A stretch of 64,000 bases of DNA from Fructilactobacillus florum DSM 22689 = JCM 16035 (GTDB lineage: Bacteria; Bacillota; Bacilli; Lactobacillales; Lactobacillaceae): positions 52,819 through 116,818 of the forward strand of contig NZ_AYZI01000005.1 in NCBI RefSeq assembly GCF_001436645.1, given 5' to 3'. Position 1 is the first letter of the stretch; every line of letters starts with the position of its first letter. Made by a program: the position numbers and the translations under genes. Shown one piece after another: positions 20,077-29,045 of this stretch. The notes under the pieces were generated by a model. The model did not search any database. It was not told the origin of the DNA and was given only the letters and a program-made list of their open reading frames with translations.

Positions 20077-21858
20077 ATGCAGCGAACAACCTATGCAGGA
20101 AAAGTTAACGAGCAATATTTAGATCAGCAAGTGTGTCTAGATGGCTGGGTTGCCAAAAAAAGAGATTTAGGGAGCCTAATGTTTATTGACTTGCGCGATC
20201 GGGCCGGCATTGTGCAACTAGTTATTAGTGAGCAGGAAGCCCCGGCTGCTTTCCAGGCAGCTCAGGATTTAAAACCGGAATACGTTGTTCAAATTAAGGG
20301 ACGGGTGAATGCTCGATCCGAAAAAGAAATTAATCCTGATTTATTTACCGGTAAGGTTGAGGTGGCCGTAAATGAGATCGAGATTCTTAGTATCTCAAAA
20401 CCAGTTCCTTTTGCGTTAACTGACAATACCAACGCAACTGATGAATTACGTCTTAAATATCGTTACTTGGATTTGAGACGGCCGGTAATGCAGCAAGGGT
20501 TATTAATTCGGAGCCGCATTATTCAGGCCACCCATCAGTTCTTAGAGCAGCAGGGCTTTTTGAATATTGAGACGCCTGATTTAACCGCTTCGACTCCTGA
20601 AGGTGCTAGGGACTATCTTGTTCCATCACGCCTTTATCCTGGTTCCTTTTATGCCCTGCCACAATCCCCACAACAATTCAAACAAATGTTGATGGGGGCT
20701 GGCTTTGACCGCTATTATCAGATTGCTCGGTGTTTTCGGGATGAAGATTTACGTGGTGATCGACAACCAGAATTTACCCAAATTGATTTGGAAACATCGT
20801 TCATGAATTCAGATGAAATCCAAACTTTGACAGAAAAGCTAATCCGCTTTGTTGTTAAAAGAGCGCTTGATCTTGATATTAAAACTCCATTTACAAGGAT
20901 TAGTTGGCAAGAAGCAATGGATCGATTTGGAACTGATCAGCCTGATACTAGGTTTGGAATGGAACTTAAAGATGTATCTGAAGTCGTTGCTAATAGTGAC
21001 TTTAAAGTGTTTTCGCAGGCGGTTGCTCAGCATGGGAAAGTAAAAGCTATTGCTGTTCCTGATGGGGCACAGCGCTACTCGCGAAAAGAAATTGATCGCT
21101 ATACAGAGTATGTAAAAAGATTCGGTGCTAAGGGTCTGGCTTGGCTAAAAGTGACTAATGATGGATTGACCGGTCCGATTGCTAAATTCTTTCAAGACGA
21201 GACCTTACAGCAACAATTATTAGCAAGGACGGGAGCACAGCCGGGTGATTTGTTGTTATTCGCTGCTGATCGTGCCAAAGTTGTAGCTGATACGTTGGGT
21301 TATCTACGAACGGCCATTGCAGCTGAGTTGAATTTGATTCCGGACAATCAATTTAACTTTTTATGGGTTGTAGACTGGCCACTCTTTGAATATGATGAGG
21401 GAGCAGAACGCTGGACAGCAGCACATCATCCCTTTACGATGCCTAGATCTGGAGATGAGCATTATCTAAATTCCGGAGAGAATCCACATTTAGCTCATGC
21501 CCAGAGTTATGACATCATTTTGAATGGTTTAGAACTGGGTGGTGGTTCAATCCGAATTCATACTCGTGAACTTCAAGAAAAGATGTTTGCAGCGCTTGGT
21601 TTTACTAAAGAAAGTGCTGAGGCACAGTTTGGCTATTTCTTACGGGCACTTGACTATGGCTTCCCGCCTCATGGGGGATTGGCAATTGGACTAGATCGAT
21701 TTACTAGATTACTAGCACAACGTCCCAATATTCGTGATGTAATCGCCTTTCCTAAAAATTCTAAGGCCATTGATCCGCTCACAAATGCGCCTACGCCAGT
21801 TGCCAACCATCAACTTGCTGATTTAGGGATTAAAATTGATGCGAAGCGAAGTGACTAA
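20077..21858 (+). CDS. aspS: aspartyl-tRNA synthetase
   Basis: AspS charges tRNA-Asp with aspartate. The 593-residue bacterial-type class IIb enzyme has an N-terminal OB-fold ([22 protein letters not shown]), motif 2 ([16 protein letters not shown]), the GAD insertion and motif 3 ([14 protein letters not shown]). Length is normal. It follows a T-box whose specifier fits Asp. In many Firmicutes hisS precedes aspS in the same T-box operon, but here aspS stands alone. The gene ends before an intrinsic terminator. AAAGGACG precedes the ATG. Confidence 0.98.
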   Translation: MQRTTYAGKVNEQYLDQQVCLDGWVAKKRDLGSLMFIDLRDRAGIVQLVISEQEAPAAFQAAQDLKPEYVVQIKGRVNARSEKEINPDLFTGKVEVAVNEIEILSISKPVPFALTDNTNATDELRLKYRYLDLRRPVMQQGLLIRSRIIQATHQFLEQQGFLNIETPDLTASTPEGARDYLVPSRLYPGSFYALPQSPQQFKQMLMGAGFDRYYQIARCFRDEDLRGDRQPEFTQIDLETSFMNSDEIQTLTEKLIRFVVKRALDLDIKTPFTRISWQEAMDRFGTDQPDTRFGMELKDVSEVVANSDFKVFSQAVAQHGKVKAIAVPDGAQRYSRKEIDRYTEYVKRFGAKGLAWLKVTNDGLTGPIAKFFQDETLQQQLLARTGAQPGDLLLFAADRAKVVADTLGYLRTAIAAELNLIPDNQFNFLWVVDWPLFEYDEGAERWTAAHHPFTMPRSGDEHYLNSGENPHLAHAQSYDIILNGLELGGGSIRIHTRELQEKMFAALGFTKESAEAQFGYFLRALDYGFPPHGGLAIGLDRFTRLLAQRPNIRDVIAFPKNSKAIDPLTNAPTPVANHQLADLGIKIDAKRSD

Positions 21859-21872
21859 ACTTCAGTTGGGAG

Positions 21873-21906
21873 AAGAAGGTTGCAGAAATTGCAACTTTCT
21901 TTTTTG
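21873..21906 (+). terminator. intrinsic terminator after aspS
   Basis: Stem AAGAAGGTTGCA / TGCAACTTTCTT with a 5-nt loop (GAAAT) running into TTTTTT. Confidence 0.8.
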
Positions 21907-21917
21907 AGTTAGTGAAA

Positions 21918-21926
21918 TGTTATAAT
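21918..21926 (+). promoter_or_regulatory. extended -10 promoter of the YitT-family gene
   Basis: TGTTATAAT lies 38 bp before the ATG and directly after the aspS terminator. No clear -35 box. Confidence 0.5.
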
Positions 21927-21963
21927 GAAGATGTTACCTAGTAATTTTTAGAGGGTCCAATTG

Positions 21964-22842
21964 ATGAGTGATGTACAGCGAATTATTAAGCGCCATCAGG
22001 TTTTAAAGAAGGCATCTGTTTCGTTTACGTATGCGGTGTTAGTGTCAATTGCAATTAATTTTTTCTGGACACCTGGGCATATCTATTCTTCTGGGGTCAC
22101 GGGATTTGCTCAATTGCTGACAACTCTCTCGCAACGTTATTTTTCTTTTACCATTTCAACGGCTTTGGGACTATTTCTACTAAACGTACCATTACTCTTT
22201 TTGGCCTGGAAACAAATTGGTCATCAGTTTGCTTTTTTTACGTTTTTATCGGTTTTATTGGCTAGTTTGATGATTAAAATTCTTCACCCGGTTGCACTAA
22301 CTCATGACCCTTTGGTTTGTGCCCTTTTTGGAGGAGCAGTTAATGGATTTGGAACAGGGTTAGCGCTTAAAAATCAAATTTCAACTGGTGGCCTTGATAT
22401 CTTGGGAATTGTGATTCAAAGAAAAACCGGACATTCAATTGGACGAATTAATATTTTGTTTAACTCTCTAATCATTGTCTCTGCTGGTTTTTTATATGGC
22501 TGGCCGTATGCGTTTTATTCTGCAATTGGTTTGTTAGTAAATGCTCGTGTAATGGATATGACATATACACGACAGCAACAGATGCAAATCATGATTGTTA
22601 CGAATGTACCCAAGACAGTTATCGATAGTGTACAAAATCATTTACGTCGCGGGATTACGTTGGTACACAATGCCGAGGGGGCCTACCGTCACGATAAAAA
22701 GACAATTTTGTTTACGGTAATTTCTCGCTATGAGCGGAGTGAACTTGAAGAAGCACTCGAAGAAGCAGATCCGAATGCTTTTGCAGTAGCAGTTGATGTT
22801 GACGAAGTTTTTGGTCGTTTTTATGAAAGTAAACCAAAGTAG
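21964..22842 (+). CDS. YitT/DUF2179-family integral membrane protein
   Basis: A 292-residue protein with about five to six N-terminal membrane segments (for example VLVSIAINFFW, ALGLFLLNVPLLFLAW, FLSVLLASLMIKIL). A soluble C-terminal DUF2179 domain (QQMQIMIVTNVPKTVIDSVQ to FAVAVDVDEVFGRFYE) follows. The motif STGGLDILGIVIQ is typical of the YitT family. The molecular role is not established for the family; transport is suspected. ATG 21964 follows GAGGGTCC; a TTG directly before it is less likely. It is followed 33 bp later by the glycerophosphotransferase-like gene. Confidence 0.88.
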   Translation: MSDVQRIIKRHQVLKKASVSFTYAVLVSIAINFFWTPGHIYSSGVTGFAQLLTTLSQRYFSFTISTALGLFLLNVPLLFLAWKQIGHQFAFFTFLSVLLASLMIKILHPVALTHDPLVCALFGGAVNGFGTGLALKNQISTGGLDILGIVIQRKTGHSIGRINILFNSLIIVSAGFLYGWPYAFYSAIGLLVNARVMDMTYTRQQQMQIMIVTNVPKTVIDSVQNHLRRGITLVHNAEGAYRHDKKTILFTVISRYERSELEEALEEADPNAFAVAVDVDEVFGRFYESKPK

Positions 22843-22875
22843 TTTATTTAAAGAAACAAAGTTCGCGAGGTAAAA

Positions 22876-24036
22876 ATGAAAGTTATTTATACTTGGTTGA
22901 TCAGATTAGTTTCTAGTTTGTGTTATTTTCGCAAGAAAAAAAACGTTTACTATCTAATGAGTTATAGTAACAATCTCCACTTGATTAAACGGATAGCTGC
23001 AACATTACCTAATGATCAAAAGCTAGTTGTCTGGTATAATCCGCGTGTTTTGGTTGCTGCTTATGATTTAAAGGCTTTTGGGATTGAAACAATTCCATTA
23101 CACAAAAATTGGTGGTTTATTCTGAGGCAAATTCCTCGCCTGATGACGGCACGGGTGCTGTTTTGCGATAATTACTACTCGTTGTTAGCCGGACTGGTAC
23201 GTCCTAAGACCAAAATGAAAATTGTCCAACTCTGGCATGCAGATGGGAGTATCAAGCGATTTGGCTGGAAAAACCCACGAAACCTCCAAAAATCATTCTT
23301 GCAGCGTCGCCGTCATCAACAAGTTTACAATCAATTTGATGAGTTCTTGTTATCGTCACCTCAGATGGGCTTGATTTTCAAAGAAAGCTTTGCTTTAAAG
23401 CGAGCAAAGTTACTTCCGATGGGCTCACCTCGGTCTGATCGCTTGTTTAGCAATAAATGGCTGACGCAAGTTCAAAAACGAGTTTATTTAGCTGCTCCAG
23501 AATTAAAAAACAAACGCGTAATTTTATATGCGCCTACTTTTCGGCGAACCGGTCAGATTAATCCACCGCTGGGAACAATTGCCGCCTTAACGGCAGATCC
23601 AGACGCAATAGTAGCTATTAAACTGTATCAAGAAGTTGATCGGAGTCAATTACACTTGGATCAACTGCACCAGGAGCGGGTTAAAATTTATGATGAATTT
23701 AGTACCACTGATTTAATGACCGTTGCTGATACCTTTGTTACCGATTATTCCTCATATGCTTTTGACTATAGTTTGATGGGGGGACAGCGCCAGGCAATTT
23801 TTTATATGTATGATTTGGAAGATTTTAAGAAGGTTCCGGGCATTCAGCCCGACTTTCAAGCTTGGCTCCCCACAGCTCCCATCACTACTCCGCAAGAATT
23901 AGCCGTAGCAATTTGTCAACAACAATCTACAGATTTTACAACCTTTAATCAAATGTGGAATACTTATAATGACGGACATGTGTATCAGCGTGTTTTAGAC
24001 CGCTACGTATTGGCAACTAATCATAAGGGAGCTTAG
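22876..24036 (+). CDS. CDP-glycerol glycerophosphotransferase-family protein
   Basis: The 386-residue protein matches the TagB/TagF-like family, which transfers glycerol-phosphate from CDP-glycerol in teichoic-acid synthesis at the inner membrane face. Visible family features are VQLWHADGSIKRFGW (the general HG/A region), MGSPRSDRLF, RVILYAPTFRRTG and TDYSSYAFDYSLMG. A hydrophobic, basic N-terminus could be membrane-associated. It is shorter than TagF polymerases, so a primase- or accessory-like role is plausible. It has no other wall-polymer gene beside it, and its specificity is inferred only. Confidence 0.8.
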   Translation: MKVIYTWLIRLVSSLCYFRKKKNVYYLMSYSNNLHLIKRIAATLPNDQKLVVWYNPRVLVAAYDLKAFGIETIPLHKNWWFILRQIPRLMTARVLFCDNYYSLLAGLVRPKTKMKIVQLWHADGSIKRFGWKNPRNLQKSFLQRRRHQQVYNQFDEFLLSSPQMGLIFKESFALKRAKLLPMGSPRSDRLFSNKWLTQVQKRVYLAAPELKNKRVILYAPTFRRTGQINPPLGTIAALTADPDAIVAIKLYQEVDRSQLHLDQLHQERVKIYDEFSTTDLMTVADTFVTDYSSYAFDYSLMGGQRQAIFYMYDLEDFKKVPGIQPDFQAWLPTAPITTPQELAVAICQQQSTDFTTFNQMWNTYNDGHVYQRVLDRYVLATNHKGA

Positions 24037-24039
24037 CTA

Positions 24040-24945
24040 ATGGACGAAAAATTTTTGATTGGATCACACGTAAGCATGAAAGCTCCTAAGATGTTCTTAG
24101 GATCCGCTGAAGAAGCGACTAATAATCATGAAACAACTTTTATGATTTATACCGGTGCTCCCCAAAACACTAAAAGGAAGCCGCTTGATGAACTAAAAAT
24201 TGATGAGGGTCGTAATTTTATGGCAACACACGACTTACAGTCGGTGGTGGTTCATGCTCCCTACATTATTAATTTAGGGAATCCCAAAAAACCGCAAAGT
24301 TTTCACTTTGCGATTGATTTTTTACAACAAGAAATTAAGCGGGCAACTGCCCTTGGGGCAACTCAGATTGTTTTGCATCCAGGAGCCCACGTTGGAGCCG
24401 GTGAAAAAGCTGGTATCCAACAAATTATCAAGGGTCTGAATGAGGTGATCACTAAGGATCAGACGATTCAAATTGCCCTTGAAACGATGGCTGGAAAAGG
24501 GACCGAGCTGGGAACGACCTTTGAACAGCTCGCTACAATTATTGCTGGAGTGACTGAAAATGATAAGTTATCGGTTACGTTTGATACTTGTCATACTTAT
24601 GACGCCGGTTACGATGTTAGAAACGATTTTGATGGGGTAATGCAACATTTTGATGATACGATTGGACTTGATCGACTCAAAGTGGTTCATTTAAATGATG
24701 ATAAGAATCCCTTTGCAAGTCATAAAGATCGTCATGAAAATATTGGGATGGGAACGATTGGTTTTGCAGCACTTAATTACATTGCTCACTATCAGGCACT
24801 AGCTGCGGTTCCTAAAATTATGGAAACTCCGGCTATTAAGGTTGATGATACGAATAAAATTGATCCGCATGGGATTGAGGTTGCTATGTTAAAACAACAG
24901 CGCTTCGATGAGACAGCTTTTGCAAAGCTGAAAAACGTTAATTAG
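24040..24945 (+). CDS. nfo: deoxyribonuclease IV (endonuclease IV)
   Basis: Nfo is a zinc-dependent AP endonuclease for base-excision repair. The 301-residue TIM-barrel protein has IGSHVSM near the N-terminus and the metal-binding blocks [61 protein letters not shown] and [10 protein letters not shown]. All typical ligands appear present. It starts 3 bp after the upstream gene and ends 1 bp from the convergent ppsR gene. Confidence 0.96.
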   Translation: MDEKFLIGSHVSMKAPKMFLGSAEEATNNHETTFMIYTGAPQNTKRKPLDELKIDEGRNFMATHDLQSVVVHAPYIINLGNPKKPQSFHFAIDFLQQEIKRATALGATQIVLHPGAHVGAGEKAGIQQIIKGLNEVITKDQTIQIALETMAGKGTELGTTFEQLATIIAGVTENDKLSVTFDTCHTYDAGYDVRNDFDGVMQHFDDTIGLDRLKVVHLNDDKNPFASHKDRHENIGMGTIGFAALNYIAHYQALAAVPKIMETPAIKVDDTNKIDPHGIEVAMLKQQRFDETAFAKLKNVN

Positions 24946-24960
24946 GTTAATCTAATTTTT
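24938..24960. terminator. weak hairpin at the nfo/ppsR convergence
   Basis: AATTAG (24940-24945) pairs CTAATT (24952-24957) around a 6-nt loop, followed by TTT on the plus strand. The stem is short and AT-rich and overlaps both gene ends, so its strength is doubtful. Confidence 0.35.
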
Positions 24961-25747
24961 CTGTGATAATTGTGGCCGTTTCTTCAATTGATTTGTCAGC
25001 CACATTAATGCAGAAGCAACCGATTTTTTGATACAGTAGTTGGGCATATTCTAATTCTTGTTTGATGCTTTGCGCACTAGAATACTTAGTATCATTTTCA
25101 ATGCCATATTCTTTCAACCGTTCTTTGCGAATTTTTTGCAGACTAGCAATCGAATTTGTCAGACCAAAAATTCGGTTCGGTTGAACTTTCCAAATTTGTT
25201 CTGGAAGCTTCAATTCCGGTCCAATGGGTAAGTTAGCAACACGAAAACTTTGATTTGCTAGGTAGAGTGAGAGCGGGGTTTTCGATGTGCGAGAAACGCC
25301 TAAAATTACGATATCAGCATGTAAAAGATTGTCAGGGTTACGACCGTCATCATTGGCAACGGTAAATTCGATGGCATCAATTCGTTTAAAGTAGGCAGCA
25401 TTAAGATTATGCACTAAGCCGGGCACTTCGGCAGATGAGCGCTGGAGCCGGTGGGAAATTAGCTTGATGGGGGTTTGAATTCCATCAAAACTTTCTAGTC
25501 GCTGATCTTGTGCAAATTGGGTAACCATTTCACTTAGCTCTGGATCAACTAATGTATGAAAAATAATGGCCTGTTGTTCGCTGGCTAATTTTAGAATTCC
25601 TGTTAGAATTGATTTGGTACGAATAAATGGATATTGTTTTAGATGAGCATGTGCGTTTGGAAATTGAGCAATTGCGGTTTTAGCAATATTTGTGCCGGTT
25701 TGTCCACTAGAATCGGAAATAATAAAGATGTTATAGTTAGTTTCCAT
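24947..25747 (-). CDS. ppsR: pyruvate, phosphate dikinase regulatory protein (DUF299 kinase/pyrophosphorylase)
   Basis: A 266-residue member of the family that phosphorylates (ADP-dependent) and dephosphorylates (Pi-dependent) PPDK or PEP synthase. It has FIISDSSGQTGTN at the N-terminus and the phosphate-binding loop ILGVSRTSKTPLSLYLA near residue 150. PNRIFGLTNS and a typical helical C-terminus follow. Length is normal. It sits alone on the reverse strand between nfo and rpsU, and its target enzyme gene is not in this window. Assignment to family is firm; the physiological target here is inferred. Confidence 0.9.
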   Translation of the reverse strand: METNYNIFIISDSSGQTGTNIAKTAIAQFPNAHAHLKQYPFIRTKSILTGILKLASEQQAIIFHTLVDPELSEMVTQFAQDQRLESFDGIQTPIKLISHRLQRSSAEVPGLVHNLNAAYFKRIDAIEFTVANDDGRNPDNLLHADIVILGVSRTSKTPLSLYLANQSFRVANLPIGPELKLPEQIWKVQPNRIFGLTNSIASLQKIRKERLKEYGIENDTKYSSAQSIKQELEYAQLLYQKIGCFCINVADKSIEETATIITEKLD

Positions 25748-25824
25748 GAAATATAGCTCCCTGTGATGATGTTTACTAAAGAGTATAGCTCATTTTGGTG
25801 ATGATTATGCTAGTTTAAGAAAGC

Positions 25825-25864
25825 TGTTATAATCATTGACGAGTGATTGGGGATACGTTATAAT
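25825..25864 (+). promoter_or_regulatory. rpsU promoters
   Basis: The main promoter is TTGACG (25836-25841), 17 bp, TATAAT (25859-25864), close to consensus. A second candidate, the extended -10 TGTTATAAT (25825-25833), lies just upstream, so rpsU may have tandem start sites. Confidence 0.75.
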
Positions 25865-25922
25865 TAAATACGTTGAGTTTTATTTACTTGGCACATTAAA
25901 GCACGGAGGGAGGGATTTTTAA

Positions 25923-26123
25923 ATGTCAAAAACAGTTGTTCGTAAGAACGAATCACTTGATGATGCTCTTCGTCGCTTTAAACGTACCGTTTCTAAGAGT
26001 GGTACTCTCCAGGAATTTCGAAAACGCGAATTTTACGAAAAGCCTAGTGTGAAACGAAAATTAAAATCTGAAGCAGCTCGGAAACGTAACAATAAAAAGA
26101 AAAAGCGGCGTAATAATTTTTAA
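25923..26123 (+). CDS. rpsU: 30S ribosomal protein S21
   Basis: A 66-residue, highly basic protein beginning [21 protein letters not shown], typical of bS21, with a Lys/Arg/Asn-rich tail a few residues longer than the usual 57-60. It joins the 30S platform near the anti-Shine-Dalgarno. A strong AGGGAGGG ribosome-binding site and a strong promoter suit a ribosomal protein. In many Firmicutes yqeY follows, but here a terminator and then phoH come next. Confidence 0.97.
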   Translation: MSKTVVRKNESLDDALRRFKRTVSKSGTLQEFRKREFYEKPSVKRKLKSEAARKRNNKKKKRRNNF

Positions 26124-26149
26124 AAAGCAATCTTTTGATTGCTTTTTTT
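26122..26149 (+). terminator. intrinsic terminator after rpsU
   Basis: Stem AAAAAGCAATC / GATTGCTTTTT (11 bp) with loop TTTT and a T-run. Confidence 0.9.
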
Positions 26150-26189
26150 ATTTGAAAACAGGATCATAACCAGTGACATCACATCCAAG

Positions 26190-26219
26190 TTGTTATCGAT
26201 AAAATTATTATGCTAAAAT
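26190..26219 (+). promoter_or_regulatory. phoH promoter
   Basis: TTGTTA (26190-26195), an 18-bp spacer and TAAAAT (26214-26219) with TG one base upstream (TGcTAAAAT). Likely drives phoH-ybeY-dgkA and possibly era and recO. Confidence 0.5.
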
Positions 26220-26250
26220 CAAAAGAAAATAGGATGGGAGCGACAACTGA

Positions 26251-27237
26251 TTGGACGAAAAATTTGAATTTAGTAAAGTAATGGCACTTGAAAATCCCAA
26301 CGATCAGATTGTATTATTTGGAAATCAAGATCAGTTTATTAAAATACTTGAAAATGAATTAGCGATCTCAATTAGGTATGTGAATGGAAACGTTAAAATC
26401 GAGGGGCATCAAGAAAAGCCCGTGCAAAGTGGGCACGACATTCTTTTAAATCTGCTAAAGCTGGTTCATAGTGGAGTTAAACTAAATGAGAGTGATGTAG
26501 TTGCTGCCCTTCAGTTAGCAAGGACGAATCGGATTACAGAGCTCTCTGACTTGTATAATCAGGTATTAGTTAAAGACCAACACGGGCAGGCCGTGCGAGT
26601 TAAAAATTTTGGGCAGCGAGCGTATGTTCAGGCGATTAATTCGCATGACATCACTTTCGGGATTGGCCCAGCAGGAACTGGAAAAACTTATTTAGCAGTG
26701 GTGATGGCTGCAGCTGCCTTAAAAAAAGGACAAGTTGATAAAATCATTTTAACCCGACCGGCCGTTGAAGCTGGTGAAAGCCTAGGGTTTTTACCTGGAG
26801 ATTTGAAAGAAAAAGTAGATCCGTATCTGCGACCATTATACGATTCTTTAGATGCAATTTTTGGCAGTAGTCATACTGAACGATTGCTTGAGCGGGGCAT
26901 CATTGAAGTCGCTCCGTTAGCTTACATGCGAGGTCGAAGTTTAAATAATGCCTTTGTGATTTTAGATGAAGCGCAAAATACAACTAATCAACAAATGAAA
27001 ATGTTTTTAACTCGGCTTGGATTTGGGTCAAAAATGATTGTAAACGGAGACATTCAGCAAATTGATTTAAAAGGGAATACCCCTAGTGGCTTGGTCACAG
27101 CTCCCAAACTTTTTGCGGGACTCAAGGAAATTGCGATTGTCCGACTGTCGGCAGCTGATGTAGTTCGTAATCCGGTAGTGGCACAAATTATCAAAGCCTA
27201 TGAGGAACAAGAAACCATTCAGCAAGGGAGAAGTTAA
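26251..27237 (+). CDS. phoH: PhoH-family ATPase
   Basis: The 328-residue PhoH-like P-loop ATPase has Walker A GPAGTGKTYL near residue 138 and Walker B FVILDEAQN. The motif TRPAVEAGESLGFLPGDL and an N-terminal KH-like region are also present. Members are linked to RNA metabolism and are encoded with ybeY. The start is a TTG at 26251, 10 bp after GGGAG; the resulting MDEKFEF N-terminus fits relatives, while the next ATG (26281) would cut conserved sequence. Its stop overlaps the ybeY start (TAATG). Confidence 0.94.
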   Translation: MDEKFEFSKVMALENPNDQIVLFGNQDQFIKILENELAISIRYVNGNVKIEGHQEKPVQSGHDILLNLLKLVHSGVKLNESDVVAALQLARTNRITELSDLYNQVLVKDQHGQAVRVKNFGQRAYVQAINSHDITFGIGPAGTGKTYLAVVMAAAALKKGQVDKIILTRPAVEAGESLGFLPGDLKEKVDPYLRPLYDSLDAIFGSSHTERLLERGIIEVAPLAYMRGRSLNNAFVILDEAQNTTNQQMKMFLTRLGFGSKMIVNGDIQQIDLKGNTPSGLVTAPKLFAGLKEIAIVRLSAADVVRNPVVAQIIKAYEEQETIQQGRS

Positions 27238-27719
27238 TGGATCTAGAAATTTATGATGAAACTAATGGTGCAATAACGGATGCCCAGTTAACTTTAAGCA
27301 AAGATTTATTGGATTTTGCTGCAAAACAATTGCAACTGAAAGAAAATACGGAAATGTCGGTTACTTTTGTTAAGAATGAACGGATTAGAGCAATTAATCG
27401 TGAATATCGTCAGGTTGACCGAGCAACTGATGTGATTAGTTTTGCCTTGGAAGATCAGAGTGAAGATGACTTTCCAGTTTTGATGGATGACGAACTTCAA
27501 GCAGAAATTCCAGAAAACCTTGGTGATCTATTTGTTAGTATTGATAAAGTTAAAGAGCAGGCGGATTTTTTAGGTCATTCTGAAGATCGGGAACTTGGAT
27601 TTTTATTAGTCCATGGTTTTTTACATTTAAACGGTTACGATCATATGGAACCAGCTGACGAACAAGTGATGTTTGCTTTACAAAGAAAGATTTTAGATGC
27701 CTATGGACTCACAAAATAA
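27237..27719 (+). CDS. ybeY: rRNA maturation endoribonuclease YbeY
   Basis: YbeY is a zinc-dependent single-strand endoribonuclease for 16S rRNA 3'-end processing and ribosome quality control. The 160-residue product has the metal-binding motif HGFLHLNGYDH and the conserved RxxNREYR-type sequence RAINREYRQVDRATDVISF. It shares one base with the phoH stop, so translation is probably coupled. The dgkA gene begins inside its 3' end. Confidence 0.96.
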   Translation: MDLEIYDETNGAITDAQLTLSKDLLDFAAKQLQLKENTEMSVTFVKNERIRAINREYRQVDRATDVISFALEDQSEDDFPVLMDDELQAEIPENLGDLFVSIDKVKEQADFLGHSEDRELGFLLVHGFLHLNGYDHMEPADEQVMFALQRKILDAYGLTK

Positions 27720-28098
27720 GTATCAAACGGGGAAAAATAAAAGCTTTTGTCAATCTTTACAGCATGCGTTGCAGGGACTACAGGCTGTTTTTTGGGGAGA
27801 ACGCAATTTTCGCTTTCATTTGGTTGCGACAGTCGTTGTTTTAATATTGGCGGAGTTATTGCATGTTGGGCTGGAGCACCTCTTATGGTTGGTTTTGGCT
27901 TGCTTTTTGGTGTTACTTGCAGAAGTTTTTAATTCAACGGTTGAGGCGCTGGTGGATCTGATTGTTGCTAAACATTATCATCCCCTAGCCAAACGAGTTA
28001 AAGATATGTCTGCTGGCTTCGTCTTGCTAGCAGCGGTGTTAGCATTGATTGTGGGATTAATCGTGTTAGGACCACCGCTTAGTCATTTTTGGTTTTGA
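27697..28098 (+). CDS. dgkA: diacylglycerol/undecaprenol kinase family protein
   Basis: A 133-residue membrane protein with three hydrophobic segments (about 40-58, 60-75 and 107-125). The DgkA motif AEVFNSTVEALVDL and GFVLLAAVLAL are present. Gram-positive members mainly phosphorylate undecaprenol, feeding the lipid carrier pool for wall synthesis. Start may be ATG 27697 or ATG 27703; AAAGAAAGA precedes both. It overlaps ybeY by 23 bp or less and is part of the phoH-ybeY-dgkA-era order. Confidence 0.92.
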   Translation: MPMDSQNKYQTGKNKSFCQSLQHALQGLQAVFWGERNFRFHLVATVVVLILAELLHVGLEHLLWLVLACFLVLLAEVFNSTVEALVDLIVAKHYHPLAKRVKDMSAGFVLLAAVLALIVGLIVLGPPLSHFWF

Positions 28099-28121
28099 AA
28101 ATCAGCTAATTGAGGTAAATA

Positions 28122-29033
28122 ATGACACAAACTAAACAATATAAATCTGGATTTGTAGCCATCATTGGTCGTCCCAATGTTGGAAAATCAACATTTTTAA
28201 ACCGTGTAATTGGTCAAAAAATTGCGATTATGAGTTCGAAAGCGCAAACTACACGAAATAAAATCCAGGGAGTATATACAACCAAGCAGGCTCAGATTGT
28301 TTTCTTAGATACTCCGGGGGTGCACAAACCACATACGAAACTGGATGAATATATGGATGATGCGGCTTTGTCATCACTACAAGAAGTCGATGCCATCATC
28401 CTCATGGTTAGTGCCACAGAGACTAGGGGAGCTGGTGACAATTATTTAATCAAACAGCTACAAAATACCAAGGCACCTGTCTATTTGGTCATTAACAAAA
28501 TTGATCAAGTTCATCCAGATCAATTATTACCAATCCTAGCAACCTACCAGAAAGCTTACGATTGGAAAGCAGTTTTTCCGATCTCGGCTCTTCAAGGAAA
28601 TAATGTGAATGAATTATTGCAAGACTTAGTTTTGAATCTGCCAGCTGGACCTCAATATTACCCGGAAGATCAGATAACCGATCATCCAGAGCGGTTTATT
28701 GTTCAAGAAATTATTCGAGAAAAAATTTTAGAGAACACTAGTCAGGAGTTGCCTCATTCAGTGGCAGTTTATGTTGATCGGATGAAACCGAATGAAAATG
28801 GTAAATTGCAGATTGAGGCTTCAATTATGGTCGAACGGGAAGGACAACGTCGAATTATTATTGGTGATGGTGGAGCCAAGATTAAATACATCCGAATCGG
28901 AGCCCGGCGGGAAATTGAACAGGTATTAGGCAGCAAAGCTAACCTAAAACTGTGGATTCATATTCAACCAAATTGGCGGGATCAGTCCCAAATATTGCAA
29001 AACCTAGGTTACAGTCGTAAAAACGATTACTAA
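28122..29033 (+). CDS. era: GTPase Era
   Basis: Era binds the 3' end of 16S rRNA and acts in 30S assembly. The 303-residue protein has G1 GRPNVGKST at residues 16-24, [20 protein letters not shown] and a C-terminal KH domain ([27 protein letters not shown]). GAGGT precedes the ATG. It lies between dgkA and recO, the conserved order; the cdd gene often found before era is absent. Confidence 0.97.
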   Translation: MTQTKQYKSGFVAIIGRPNVGKSTFLNRVIGQKIAIMSSKAQTTRNKIQGVYTTKQAQIVFLDTPGVHKPHTKLDEYMDDAALSSLQEVDAIILMVSATETRGAGDNYLIKQLQNTKAPVYLVINKIDQVHPDQLLPILATYQKAYDWKAVFPISALQGNNVNELLQDLVLNLPAGPQYYPEDQITDHPERFIVQEIIREKILENTSQELPHSVAVYVDRMKPNENGKLQIEASIMVEREGQRRIIIGDGGAKIKYIRIGARREIEQVLGSKANLKLWIHIQPNWRDQSQILQNLGYSRKNDY

Positions 29034-29045
29034 GCGGGTGGTGAA

